From NCBI GenBank assembly GCA_947630725.1, contig CANRIS010000002.1, forward strand, positions 212,997 to 276,996: 64,000 nucleotides of DNA, given 5' to 3'. The DNA comes from an uncultured Clostridia bacterium (GTDB lineage Bacteria; Bacillota; Clostridia; Lachnospirales; CAG-274). Positions 37,901-45,482 of the stretch are shown piece by piece. Under the pieces are notes generated by a model. That model did no database searches, was not told the origin of the DNA, and saw nothing but the letters and a program-made list of their open reading frames with translations. The position numbers and the translations under genes are program-made. Each line of letters begins with the position of its first letter. Positions within the stretch are counted from its first letter, which is position 1.

Positions 37901-38680
37901 TTCGCTCAGATACAGCTTAAAGGCTTCTTCTATCTTTTCTCTGTACTTGCTTTCTTCTATTTCGATATTTTCAAGATTTGTGGCAAATGTGGTATGGCGG
38001 CAGTGATCCGACCAGTATGTGTCTATGACCCTTATTTCGGTGACGGTGGGATCTCTCTTTTCGGTGTCTCTGAAATAGTCCCGACAGAAAAGCAGATCCT
38101 CATCGCTCATAGCCAGCCCCAGCTCTTCTCTCATTGTCATAACTTCTCTGTCGTCCATTGAAATAAAGCCGTCAAAGACCTTTACGTCCTCGGCCTCTGG
38201 GTGTTCGAGCTTAAGGCTTTGGGGCTTTTCGAGAGCCGCCTCTCTTGAATCCACGGGATTTATGCAGTATTTTTTGACATCTTCAAACTCTCTGTCGTTG
38301 AGAGAACCCTTAAGCACATATACCTTAGCCACGTTTATAAGGGGTCTGTCCTCTCCCGTAACTATCTGTACGCACTGCATGGCAGAATCCGCCCTCTGGT
38401 CAAACTGTCCCGGCAAAAACTCTACCGCAAAGGCTCTTTCGTCCTCGCCCATATCATATTTTTCTTCATATACCCTGTCTACGGGAGGTTCGGAAAATAT
38501 GGTATTTTTGCATTCGTCAAAAAAACTGTCCTTAAGTCCCTCTACATCATATCTTATAAGTATCCTAACGCCTTTAAGACTGTCAAGCTCAAGATTTTCT
38601 TTAAGATCCTCAAAAAGCTGTCCTGCCTCTATATCGCAGCCGGTTTTTTTCTCTACATAAATTCTTCTGATTTGAGCCAT
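34934..38680 (-). CDS. purL: Phosphoribosylformylglycinamidine synthase (one chain)
   Basis: 1248-residue fused FGAM synthase, fourth step of purine synthesis. PurS-like N-terminus, FGAM synthase domains (DTYWSDHCRHTTF; FKNETHNHPTEIEPFGGAAT; GAIGGKDSMSGTF) and a C-terminal glutaminase with the nucleophile Cys in GICNGFQAL and the VSHGEGRF His region. The single long chain is typical of a clostridial clade, unlike Bacillus, which uses PurS-Q-L. It lies 12 bases after tgt and probably shares its transcript. No other pur genes are in view. Confidence 0.97.
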   Translation of the reverse strand: MAQIRRIYVEKKTGCDIEAGQLFEDLKENLELDSLKGVRILIRYDVEGLKDSFFDECKNTIFSEPPVDRVYEEKYDMGEDERAFAVEFLPGQFDQRADSAMQCVQIVTGEDRPLINVAKVYVLKGSLNDREFEDVKKYCINPVDSREAALEKPQSLKLEHPEAEDVKVFDGFISMDDREVMTMREELGLAMSDEDLLFCRDYFRDTEKRDPTVTEIRVIDTYWSDHCRHTTFATNLENIEIEESKYREKIEEAFKLYLSERKRLGRTKPVCLMDIATQGVRSLKEMGKLPALDESEEINACSINAKVDIDGREEDFLIMFKNETHNHPTEIEPFGGAATCLGGAIRDPLSGRAYVYQAMRVTGCGDPRKAVKDTIPGKLPQRKLTRGAAAGYSSYGNQIGLATGQVVELYDEGYVAKRMEIGAVIAAAEKKNVIRLRPEAGDVVIMTGGRAGRDGCGGATGSSKEHNVESINTCGAEVQKGNPPTERKLQRLFRNPEASRMIKRCNDFGAGGVSVAIGELADGLVINLDAVPKKYEGLDGTEIAISESQERMAVVVDKKDAERFIEIAGEENLEATEVAYVTDDRRLRMIWRGKAILDISRDFLDTNGVMQKADVLVKAPEDFPKNDPSGSDIKEKFINNLKDLNVASQKGLAERFDSTIGAGTVLMPFGGKNQLTPSEAMAAKVPVLKGETDTATLMSFGCCPSIAKASPFHGALYAVVESVSKIVASGGDYRDVYLTFQEYFEHLGKNPEKWGKPFAALLGGFLAQMELGLGAIGGKDSMSGTFMDMTVPPTLVSFAVDVTKAENIISPEFKKAGSYIVRINAEYDEKDIPVFESLKAQFDKITELIRKGVVISASTICHGGAAACIAKMAFGNDIGVRIDLDRCFDYSCGSFVTEVTAENEEEIKALFGCFDIDILGRTTDESKLVINGAEIDLEEAKKAWILPIEKVFPTELYKKHKDSDISLGEFSIIDKKYPGKGLASPRVVIPVFPGTNCEYDTKRRFELAGAKVETFVIRNLKTQWLKESAKQLAQLIDKSQIIMLPGGFSAGDEPEGSGKFIAAVFRNPAIKEATMNLLKNRDGLMLGICNGFQALIKLGLVPYGEIRNIDENSPTLSFNTIGRHVSCLANTKIVSNKSPWLWNTKPGDMFNIPVSHGEGRFLADASVIKSLENNFQIATQYVDFEGRPCEDIKYNVNGSVYAIEGITSPDGRVLGKMGHSERIGNGLYKNVPGEKDQLIFEAGVGYFK

Positions 38681-38692
38681 TTTGTATCTCCT

Positions 38693-39823
38693 TTATTGAT
38701 TATTTTCAAAGCCCTCAAGCTTGGCCTTCTTATACTCCTTATAACAGCCCTTTTCGATCGCATCTCTTATTTCTTCCATCATAGTATTGTAAAAATAAAG
38801 ATTGTGAAGCACGCACAGCCTCATGGCAAGCATTTCCTTGGCCTTGAACAGGTGTCTCACATAAGCCCTCGTATAGTTTTTGCAGCATGGACAGCCGCAG
38901 TCCTCGTCAATGGGTCTGTCATCAAGCTCGTATTTTGCATTCATAAGGTTGAGCTTTCCCCTGCTTGTATAGACGTTTCCGTGGCGGCCGTTTCTTGCAG
39001 GCAGAACGCAGTCGAAAAAGTCAACTCCCCTTTCGACTCCTTCGAGAATATTTTCGGGAGTGCCGACCCCCATAAGATATACGGGCTTGTCCACAGGCAG
39101 ATACGGAACCGTTTCTTCAAGTATATAATACATTTCTTCATGACTTTCGCCTACGGCAAGACCGCCTATGGCATAGCCGTCAAGCCCCAGCTCTGCTATT
39201 TCTTTGGCGTGGCGTATCCTTATATCGGCATATATGCCCCCCTGATTTATGCCGAAAAGCATCTGGCGGTTGTTTATGGTATCCTCTCTTTGGTTGAGCT
39301 CCTTCATTTTGTCTATGCAGCGCAAAAGCCATCTTGTGGTTCTGTCAACGGAGGAGCTTATATAGTCCTTGTCGGCCTTGGAGGGAGGACATTCGTCAAA
39401 CGCCATAGCTATGGTAGACGCCAGATTTGACTGTATCGTCATACTTTCCTCGGGTCCCATAAATATTTTTCTTCCGTCAATGTGCGAATTGAAATACACC
39501 CCCTCCTCCTTTATTTTTCTTAGCGTGGTAAGAGAAAAAACCTGAAAGCCGCCGCTGTCGGTGAGTATGGGCCTATCCCAGTTCATAAACCTGTGAAGCC
39601 CGCCCATAGCCTTTACCACCTTGTCTCCCGGTCTTAAATGAAGATGGTATGTGTTGGACAGCTCCACCTGAGTTTTTATCTCCCTCAGATCCATAGTGGA
39701 AACAGCCCCTTTTATGGCTGCAAGAGTCCCCACGTTCATAAACACGGGTGTTTCAATGGTGCCGTGAGGCGTAAAGAGCCGCCCCCTTTTCGCTCTTCCT
39801 TCCGTTTTTATAAGTTCGTACAT
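38693..39823 (-). CDS. tgt: Queuine tRNA-guanine transglycosylase
   Basis: 376 residues. Exchanges guanine-34 for the queuosine precursor in GUN-anticodon tRNAs. Substrate motif TDSGGFQVFSL, catalytic Asp block FDCVLPARNGRHG, and the zinc site (CGCPCC ... H) near residues 305-335 are all present. AGAGGT upstream. Its neighbour is purL rather than queA or yajC. Confidence 0.97.
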   Translation of the reverse strand: MYELIKTEGRAKRGRLFTPHGTIETPVFMNVGTLAAIKGAVSTMDLREIKTQVELSNTYHLHLRPGDKVVKAMGGLHRFMNWDRPILTDSGGFQVFSLTTLRKIKEEGVYFNSHIDGRKIFMGPEESMTIQSNLASTIAMAFDECPPSKADKDYISSSVDRTTRWLLRCIDKMKELNQREDTINNRQMLFGINQGGIYADIRIRHAKEIAELGLDGYAIGGLAVGESHEEMYYILEETVPYLPVDKPVYLMGVGTPENILEGVERGVDFFDCVLPARNGRHGNVYTSRGKLNLMNAKYELDDRPIDEDCGCPCCKNYTRAYVRHLFKAKEMLAMRLCVLHNLYFYNTMMEEIRDAIEKGCYKEYKKAKLEGFENNQ

Positions 39824-39855
39824 AAATTTACCTCTGATTTCTAAACAGTACCTAC

Positions 39856-39884
39856 ATTATACCCTACTTAAGGTTTTTTGGCAA
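39856..39884 (-). promoter_or_regulatory. Promoter of tgt-purL
   Basis: TTGCCA, 17 bases, TATAAT on the minus strand. Confidence 0.65.
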
Positions 39885-40049
39885 CATATTTTAATTTTTT
39901 TACACAAAAAAATCCCCCTCCACTCATCAAAAAAGCCCCTTTTAAAAATGCCGTTTCTGAAACAAAATTAACGCCTAACGAAAAAAGTTTTCCCAACACA
40001 GTCAAATATGCTCCGCATAGTATAACTAATAATAAAAAGCTTTAGGGCA

Positions 40050-40078
40050 TATAAATACCCCCGATTTTACCGGGGGTA
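40050..40078 (-). terminator. Terminator of the phosphodiester glycosidase gene
   Basis: TACCCCC and GGGGGTA form a perfect seven-pair stem just past the stop; TTTATAT follows on the minus strand. Confidence 0.65.
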
Positions 40079-40095
40079 CTCGTTTGTTTGTTGCT

Positions 40096-41571
40096 TTATG
40101 CTGTAATGTTTATTTCGGAGGTGCCAGCGTCCCATGCAATCTGTATTCCAAGATAATCCGCTATGTCTCTGAGCTTGAAATAATTGCTGCCGGCTATGCT
40201 GTAGACGGTAAAGTCGGCAGGTTTGCCCTCTATAATTATCTTTGAGGCGCTTTTAACGGCAGAGGAGGGAAAAGCCGACGAAGAAATCCGGGTTTCGCCG
40301 CTGTATGTACCTTTGTTTATTGTAACTATTTTTTCAGCGCCGTCCCAGCCAATATCAAATTCGGCTTTAGTGCCTTTGAGTATGCTCGCTATGTCTCTCA
40401 GCTTAAAATAATTATTGCCGTCTATGTTATATGCTGCTATGGAGGCATAATTTCCGTTTACCCTGACGGCTGATTTTGACGGAGTGGCGGAAACACCCGT
40501 ATTTACCTGTTTTTTGTCAACTATGGCAAATATGCTTGCGAGTTTTCTTCCTGCGGACTGTTTGTAGCCCGTGCCTGAAACATAAAGCATACTGCTTGCG
40601 CCGCCGTCAAAGCACATAGCATCCTTTACGCCTTTTGACTTAAGAAATTCGGCTATGGCGTTGGACGAGCTTGTAACCTCTCCCAGAATGAGCCTGCCAT
40701 CGGGAGAAATTGCGGCAAAGCTTTTTTGATTTACCGCTGAAGCAGACTGCTTTTCATCATATAATGACAAATCGGACATAGAAACATTCTGTCCCTTTGA
40801 AAGAAGCATAGGTCCGCAGGTAATAACCGTACGGGCATCGACTGTCTGACCGTCAAGGAGAGCGTCATAAACGAGACTTACGCTGTCTCCGCTCTGAAGA
40901 GCGCTGTCATCGAGTATTATCATAGTATCCTGCGGCACGGCAACATTTACGCCTGAGCTTGTTACCGTGTTTGAAACAATGCCGTTTTTAACATATGTAA
41001 CGCTGCGCCCCTCCGCCACATACACAGGAGCCTTCATAGAATCTGTATAGCAGTAGGATTTTATGCTGTTTACGCCATCGCCTATTCTCTGCCTTCTTGA
41101 TCCGTTTACTTCATAATATGCCTTGATATCAGCATAGCCTATCGAGGGCTTTCCGCTGCTGTCAAAAACAAGGGCTGCGGCGTTTCCTATATCTCCGCCG
41201 TTAAGTATTTCTCCGTCATTTATGACAGTGCCGTAAATTCTCGGAAAGTTGTCGGGAAAGCTAACGCTTGCAGCCTTATAGTATGCGTCAAAAAACCCGC
41301 CGTTCATAGCGGCAACAACATTTCCATCGGAAACCGCCCCTATAAGTCCGCCCGCCTCCGAGGGCGAAAGCTGACTTGACATAACAGCCTCCCCTGTTCT
41401 GCCGGAGACAGACATATCAATATATACAAGATTTGCCGATCCGCCGCCTATATTCGCAGTTTCGGTTATAACCCCCGCCGGCGCAGCAGAAACCGCAGTA
41501 TAACACGCAGTAACACAAAAACAGGCCGCCATTGTAAACGATATTACTCTTTTAAATAATCTACTTTTCAT
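40096..41571 (-). CDS. Secreted phosphodiester glycosidase-domain protein
   Basis: 491 residues. Signal peptide (FTMAACFCVTACYTAVSAAP), an NAGPA/phosphodiester-glycosidase domain (about 40-350) with AAMNGGFFDAYY, TVITCGPMLL and the conserved MCFDGGASSMLYV motif, and C-terminal tandem repeats containing NYFKLRDIASIL and NYFKLRDIADYL. The latter belong to the copper-amine-oxidase-N-like or stalk domains seen in Firmicutes surface proteins. Such enzymes can trim N-acetylglucosamine-phosphodiester from surface glycans; the substrate here is unknown. Confidence 0.9.
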   Translation of the reverse strand: MKSRLFKRVISFTMAACFCVTACYTAVSAAPAGVITETANIGGGSANLVYIDMSVSGRTGEAVMSSQLSPSEAGGLIGAVSDGNVVAAMNGGFFDAYYKAASVSFPDNFPRIYGTVINDGEILNGGDIGNAAALVFDSSGKPSIGYADIKAYYEVNGSRRQRIGDGVNSIKSYCYTDSMKAPVYVAEGRSVTYVKNGIVSNTVTSSGVNVAVPQDTMIILDDSALQSGDSVSLVYDALLDGQTVDARTVITCGPMLLSKGQNVSMSDLSLYDEKQSASAVNQKSFAAISPDGRLILGEVTSSSNAIAEFLKSKGVKDAMCFDGGASSMLYVSGTGYKQSAGRKLASIFAIVDKKQVNTGVSATPSKSAVRVNGNYASIAAYNIDGNNYFKLRDIASILKGTKAEFDIGWDGAEKIVTINKGTYSGETRISSSAFPSSAVKSASKIIIEGKPADFTVYSIAGSNYFKLRDIADYLGIQIAWDAGTSEINITA

Positions 41572-41655
41572 TTCTACCTCCTCAAAAAAACATAAATTTC
41601 TTTTGCATAGTATCAGTAAACCTTTGCATATGCCAAATAATTATGCATCATAATC

Positions 41656-41684
41656 AGTGTATCACATAAATATTTAAACGTCAA
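41656..41684 (-). promoter_or_regulatory. Promoter of the phosphodiester glycosidase gene
   Basis: TTGACG, 17 bases, TACACT on the minus strand. Confidence 0.55.
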
Positions 41685-41782
41685 TTATTCTTGTCTATAT
41701 TATCATAAATAAGAATAATAAGACGCAACTCACCAAACCAATAAAACCAAAACGGCAATTTATAAGGTACATTAATGCAATT

Positions 41783-42664
41783 TTACAACTCCGCTATTAT
41801 TTTTTGTATGAACTTTTCCGCAGGCTTTGTAAGCACTCTGTATTTTTTCCATATTATGCTCATGCCGTCTTTTCTTTCGGGGGAAAGGGGGCGGAAACAA
41901 AGTCTGCTTTCGCCCGATGTGTTTATTATTTTGTCAAGGCCTATGGCATAGCCAAGTCCTTCTTCTACCATAAGGGAAGCGTTGAATATGAGGTTGTATG
42001 TTCCTACTATATCAAGCTCTGACATCTCTTTTCCCATCCATTTTGTAAGAGTGCCGTTGTCTCTCTGCTGCGATATTATGAGAGGTTTGTCCCACAGATC
42101 CTCAGGGGTTATGCCTGTTTTTTCCGCAAGCGGGGAGCTTTTTTTCATCAGCACGCCCCAGATGTCCTTAAAAGGCAGCTCCAAAGAATTGAATCTCGTA
42201 TTGTCAACGGAGCCGAATACCACTCCGAAGTCAATAAGTCCCTTTTCAAGCTGTTCTGTCACAAATTCCGAGTTGCCGCTGGATATATGAAAGTGTATGC
42301 CTTCGTATTCTTCATGCAGCTTTTTTGCTGCACTTGCTATAAAGCGCACTGCATCGGTCTCTCCTGTGCCTATATGCACATCGCCCACTATATACCTGTC
42401 GGAGAGGGCTATCTCCCTTTCGGTTTTTTCCACAAGACTAAGTATCTCTTCGGCACGTTTTCTGAGTATCATTCCTTTGTCTGTGAGAGTGACCTTTCTT
42501 GAACCCTTTGTCCCTCTTATAAGGAGCTGCTTTCCGAGCTCTTTTTCCATCGCCTTCAGTTGTGTTGAAAGTGTGGGCTGAGAAAGATGTAAGGCTTCCG
42601 CCGCCCTTATTATGCTCTGTTCTCTCGCTACTGCCAAAAAATACTGCAATACTCTCAGTTCCAT
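41783..42664 (-). CDS. LysR-family transcriptional regulator
   Basis: 293 residues. Winged helix at the N-terminus (SIIRAAEALHLSQPTLSTQLKAME is broken here as AAEALHLSQPTLSTQ), linker helix, and a periplasmic-binding-like effector domain. It is divergent from the small-protein/DUF3737/cyclophilin-like genes and shares a 138-base control region with them. A T-N11-A dyad overlaps its own -35. Effector unknown. Confidence 0.93.
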   Translation of the reverse strand: MELRVLQYFLAVAREQSIIRAAEALHLSQPTLSTQLKAMEKELGKQLLIRGTKGSRKVTLTDKGMILRKRAEEILSLVEKTEREIALSDRYIVGDVHIGTGETDAVRFIASAAKKLHEEYEGIHFHISSGNSEFVTEQLEKGLIDFGVVFGSVDNTRFNSLELPFKDIWGVLMKKSSPLAEKTGITPEDLWDKPLIISQQRDNGTLTKWMGKEMSELDIVGTYNLIFNASLMVEEGLGYAIGLDKIINTSGESRLCFRPLSPERKDGMSIIWKKYRVLTKPAEKFIQKIIAEL

Positions 42665-42685
42665 ATCATCACTCCTTTTATTATT

Positions 42686-42714
42686 ATATTAACATAAATT
42701 TCGATAGGTTTCAA
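42686..42714 (-). promoter_or_regulatory. Promoter of the LysR gene
   Basis: TTGAAA, 17 bases, TAATAT on the minus strand; the -35 lies inside the dyad below. Confidence 0.5.
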
Positions 42715-42719
42715 CTATA
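42703..42719. promoter_or_regulatory. Candidate LysR-type operator
   Basis: ATAG-N7-CTAT, a T-N11-A dyad in the divergent intergenic region, placed to autorepress lysR and to act upstream of the divergent promoter. Confidence 0.55.
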
Positions 42720-42741
42720 CAAATCTATTATTTATAAGTAT

Positions 42742-42770
42742 TTGCTATTCTTGATTTTCTGTAATATAAT
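42742..42770 (+). promoter_or_regulatory. Promoter of the divergent small-gene cluster
   Basis: TTGCTA, 17 bases, TATAAT. Confidence 0.65.
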
Positions 42771-42802
42771 AAGTTCAGAAAAAAGTTACGGTGGTGATAA
42801 AT

Positions 42803-43039
42803 ATGACAGATGTTATGCAGCGCTATTCCCTTGAAGATGCGGTGCAGAATATGAAGGATGCGGGCTGTAGTCCGGAGACGATAGATGGCTGTATTTCCTG
42901 CATACGAAGAGGAAGAAAAGAGGAGCTTATGAAAAGGCTGGACATACAGAGAAACAGCCTTCTTGACAAGGTACACGAGGGCGAAAGGCAGATAGACTGC
43001 CTCGATTATCTTGTATACAGACTTGCGGGCAATGAATGA
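42803..43039 (+). CDS. Small helical protein (78 aa), unknown
   Basis: Begins MTDVMQRYSLEDAVQNMKDA and carries four cysteines, in a GCSPETIDGCISCIRRGRK segment and a late IDCLDYL. It is probably helical and soluble. GGTGGTG lies just upstream of this ATG; a GTG four codons earlier overlaps that ribosome site. First gene behind the promoter divergent from lysR. A member of the small cytosolic proteins often seen beside LysR regulators in Clostridia; no function assigned. Confidence 0.75.
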   Translation: MTDVMQRYSLEDAVQNMKDAGCSPETIDGCISCIRRGRKEELMKRLDIQRNSLLDKVHEGERQIDCLDYLVYRLAGNE

Positions 43040-43067
43040 ATTTTTTCTGCGAAACGGAGGCAATAAT

Positions 43068-43934
43068 ATGGATATTATCACGGACAGAACATTTGACGAG
43101 GAAAGAGCACTTTATGAAAGCCGAGGAATACTGCTCAGAAACTGTCGCTTTGAAGGCCCTGCCGATGGCGAGAGCGCATTAAAGGAAAGCTGCGATATAA
43201 CAGTTCAAAGCTGTTATTTCAATCTTCGCTATCCTTTCTGGCACGACAAGGGCGTTAAAATAAATGGTTCTGAGCTTACCGAGAATTGCAGAGCCGCTTT
43301 GTGGTACTCGGAGGATATAGAAATAGAAAACAGCAGGCTCCACGGCATAAAGGCACTGCGTGAATGCAGGAATATCAGAATAAAGGACTGCGATATAATA
43401 TCCTCGGAATTCGGCTGGTCGGCAAAAAATATAAAAATGGAAAACACGAGGGCACAGAGCGAATATTTTATGATGCGCTCCGAAAACATAGATTTCAGAA
43501 ATGTTGATTTCAAGGGAAAATATTCGTTTCAGTATATAAATAATGCCGTTTTTGAAAATTGCTTTTTCGATACAAAGGACGCTTTTTGGCACGGTAGAAA
43601 CATAACTGTCAGAAACAGCGTCATAAAGGGCGAATATCTCGGGTGGTACTCCGAGGGGCTCACTCTCATAAACTGCAAAATATCGGGTACTCAGCCCTTT
43701 TGCTACTGCAGGGATTTAAGGCTTATAGACTGCGAGATGACGGATAGCGACCTTGCGTTTGAAAAATCCTGCGTAGAGGCAACGCTCACAGCAAAGATAG
43801 ACATCATAAAAAATCCCCTTGCAGGATATATATGTGTGCCTGAGTTCGGCGAGCTTATAATGGACGACAAAAATGCAAAGTGCAGGATAATAGCCGGCAG
43901 AAAAGCTATCTGTAATTGCCGCACCTGCGCATGA
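43068..43934 (+). CDS. DUF3737-type right-handed beta-helix protein
   Basis: About 288 residues of short degenerate ~20-residue rungs with repeating NCxF/I and W/E-N-S patterns, e.g. LRNCRFEGPADGESALKESC and FWHDKGVKINGS. This suggests a solenoid beta-helix without export signal. The preferred ATG has GGAGG 7 bases upstream; the frame is open 19 codons earlier but overlaps the previous gene. Family function is unknown; it commonly accompanies LysR regulators. Confidence 0.85.
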   Translation: MDIITDRTFDEERALYESRGILLRNCRFEGPADGESALKESCDITVQSCYFNLRYPFWHDKGVKINGSELTENCRAALWYSEDIEIENSRLHGIKALRECRNIRIKDCDIISSEFGWSAKNIKMENTRAQSEYFMMRSENIDFRNVDFKGKYSFQYINNAVFENCFFDTKDAFWHGRNITVRNSVIKGEYLGWYSEGLTLINCKISGTQPFCYCRDLRLIDCEMTDSDLAFEKSCVEATLTAKIDIIKNPLAGYICVPEFGELIMDDKNAKCRIIAGRKAICNCRTCA

Positions 43935-43950
43935 TAAAAGGAGGAAAGTT

Positions 43951-44481
43951 ATGAAAGCATTGTTAATTTGTGTGCTTTTCATTGTGGCTTTAATGACATC
44001 TGTGGGCTACGCAGGCGTAAAGACAACGCAGGAAAGCAAAGCATATATAAAAACAACGGAAATAACCGAGGAGACGACAGCGCACAACGTATCAGAAAAC
44101 AAAGAGGAGGTAAACACAGATATGAAAATGACTATAAAAGCAGGCGATGCAACGTTCACGGCAGCTCTTGAAAACAATTCCTCTGTGGAGGCACTTAAGG
44201 AAATTATGAAGGATAAGCCCCTCACTCTCGATATGAGCGACTATGCAAATATGGAAAAGGGCGCAGACCTCGGCAAAACGCTCCCCCAGAATAATGTGCA
44301 TATGAACACAAAACCGGGAGATATAATCCTTTATCAGGGCAGGACTCTTGTCATATATTACGATACAAATTCGTGGAGCCTCACCCCCATAGGCAGGATA
44401 GAAAATGTAAATGCCGACAGCCTAAAAAAAGCTCTCGGCAGCGGAAACGTCACTGTCGAATTTTCACTCGATACAAAATAA
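43951..44481 (+). CDS. Exported cyclophilin-like fold protein
   Basis: 176 residues. N-terminal signal or anchor (LICVLFIVALMTSVGYAG), a Thr/Glu-rich linker, then a cyclophilin-like beta-barrel (about 58-176): MTIKAGDATFTAALENN, PLTLDMSDYANMEKG, PGDIILYQGRTLVIYYD and SLTPIGRI. This family (DUF369-like) is frequent in Firmicutes and often adjoins flavodoxins; peptidyl-prolyl isomerase activity is unproven. Ends the cluster before a terminator. Confidence 0.85.
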   Translation: MKALLICVLFIVALMTSVGYAGVKTTQESKAYIKTTEITEETTAHNVSENKEEVNTDMKMTIKAGDATFTAALENNSSVEALKEIMKDKPLTLDMSDYANMEKGADLGKTLPQNNVHMNTKPGDIILYQGRTLVIYYDTNSWSLTPIGRIENVNADSLKKALGSGNVTVEFSLDTK

Positions 44482-44510
44482 AAAATATATTTTATTTACG
44501 CAGCAAAAAT

Positions 44511-44545
44511 AAGGGCTTTTGTGATTTAAAAGCCCTTGTTTATCG
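44511..44545 (+). terminator. Terminator after the cyclophilin-like gene
   Basis: AAGGGCTTTT and AAAAGCCCTT form a ten-pair stem followed by a T-rich stretch. Confidence 0.8.
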
Positions 44546-44794
44546 TGTTTTTAGATTTTTCTTTTGAGCAGGGCAAATGCTTTGATGTGCATAAGAACAG
44601 ATTTCACATACAAAATGGCGTAACTTAAACAATTTGGCGAAGTAGGGTTTTGGCGATTTGGCAGAATTGTATCGGAATGAGGTTTTCCATTTTGTTTATA
44701 TAGAGTACACTATATTTTTGCAGTGGTCGTTGATTATGACGATTCTATGTATACAAAAAAATATGGTTGACGGTTATGTAAACGGGATTTGACG
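44546..44794. other. AT-rich stretch with no gene seen
   Basis: No supported frame, RNA or repeat. It lies between a terminator and an acetyltransferase remnant. Confidence 0.5.
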
Positions 44795-45091
44795 TTATCT
44801 CAAACAGTTGATTTCGGATTGCATGAGAGCTAAAAATTTTCCTGTGTGTTCGCCATCCATCTGCGTGTGGTGGAATTGAAATGAAATCGACAGATAGCAG
44901 CGAAACAGTTTCTTTTTGTATTTGCCCCAAATAATGAATGGGTTGTTAAAGATACCACTGTTCATACCTATCGCACCGTCAATCTCGGTATCTATAATTG
45001 CGGATGTGCCAATTACCATACAATTCTCTGAAAGGTCTCTGTCCTTACAGTTAGCTGCAACTTGCTTTGTGTATTTCAGGATCTGCTTTTT
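44795..45091 (-). pseudogene. Remnant of a CatA-like acetyltransferase
   Basis: C-terminal third of a chloramphenicol-acetyltransferase-like (CAT trimer fold) protein. The frame reads ...NNPFIIWGKYKKK, then SISFQFHHTQMDGEHTGKF, matching the family's WGKY strand and the HHxxxDGxH catalytic His motif (written HHTQMDGEH here). The N-terminal two thirds and a start codon are gone; the frame runs without a start into the promoter at 45111. Whether the original enzyme acted on chloramphenicol is unknown; many clostridial CatA-like proteins do not. Confidence 0.65.
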
Positions 45092-45110
45092 AAAATTTGT
45101 GAAAAATGTG

Positions 45111-45139
45111 TTGATTTTGATTCGGAAATATAGTATAAT
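45111..45139 (+). promoter_or_regulatory. Promoter of the antisense RNA
   Basis: TTGATT, 17 bases, TATAAT, with no coding frame downstream but a terminator 114 bases later. Confidence 0.75.
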
Positions 45140-45182
45140 TGAGTCAGAAAAGAAGAAGCGGGTACGCCAATACCCACTTCTT

Positions 45183-45211
45183 CCAAAAAGGCACCCACTT
45201 TAAAGGTGGTT
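45183..45211 (-). terminator. Terminator of the toxin transcript
   Basis: On the minus strand CCACC-TTTAAA-GTGGG, then TGCCTTTTT. Confidence 0.55.
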
Positions 45212-45252
45212 GGTCGGCAGTGGAATTTAGTAGGCATTAATCCTACAAAATT

Positions 45253-45290
45253 AGACCGCTTCGCAATTGCGTTAGGGAGCGGTCTTTTTC
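45253..45290 (+). terminator. Terminator of the antisense RNA
   Basis: AGACCGCT and AGCGGTCT form an eight-pair stem followed by TTTTT. A close relative of this hairpin lies at 49182-49218. Confidence 0.8.
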
Positions 45291-45291
45291 G

Positions 45292-45390
45292 TTACAACAG
45301 GGACATCTTATATTTTAAGGCTATGTACTTCACATCAAGCATAAACTGCTTTATTGCGAAGAAGCCGTATATGATATCAAACATAGTCAT
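45292..45390 (-). CDS. Candidate type I toxin peptide (32 aa)
   Basis: Peptide beginning MTMFDIIYGFFAIKQFML and ending KYKMSLL; a hydrophobic N-terminal half and a basic C-terminal half, as in small membrane-acting toxins. It has AAGGAGGT 10 bases upstream. That ribosome site can pair with the GCCTCTT just before the start, which would hide it. The mRNA 5' region GTGGTTGGTCG (complement of 45420-45430) can pair with CGACCAACCAC near its 3' end (complement of 45206-45216). Too short for routine gene calling. It is not an evident member of the holin-like toxin family by sequence, although the layout is the same. Confidence 0.55.
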   Translation of the reverse strand: MTMFDIIYGFFAIKQFMLDVKYIALKYKMSLL

Positions 45391-45453
45391 AAGAGGCTTC
45401 ACCTCCTTTACGGAAGGCTCGACCAACCACTCTTTAGCAAAGTGCCTATGCTG

Positions 45454-45482
45454 ATTATACAATAAAATTTGTCGAAAGTAAA
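45454..45482 (-). promoter_or_regulatory. Promoter of the toxin mRNA
   Basis: TTTACT, 17 bases, TATAAT on the minus strand, about 60 bases upstream of the toxin start. Confidence 0.6.

Larger units (their letters stand above)
45146..45290 (+). ncRNA. Candidate RatA-like antisense RNA (antitoxin)
   Basis: About 145 bases from a strong promoter to a strong terminator with no coding frame. The 5' part forms a long hairpin (GAAGAAG-C-GGGTA with TACCC-A-CTTCTTC, 45150-45183). A second stem is AGTAGG/CCTACA-like. The 3' part is fully complementary to the end of the minus-strand transcript that carries the 32-codon frame at 45292-45390, an overlap of roughly 105 bases. This matches the txpA/RatA layout of type I toxin-antitoxin loci. 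Inference from layout, not from a database match. Confidence 0.6.
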
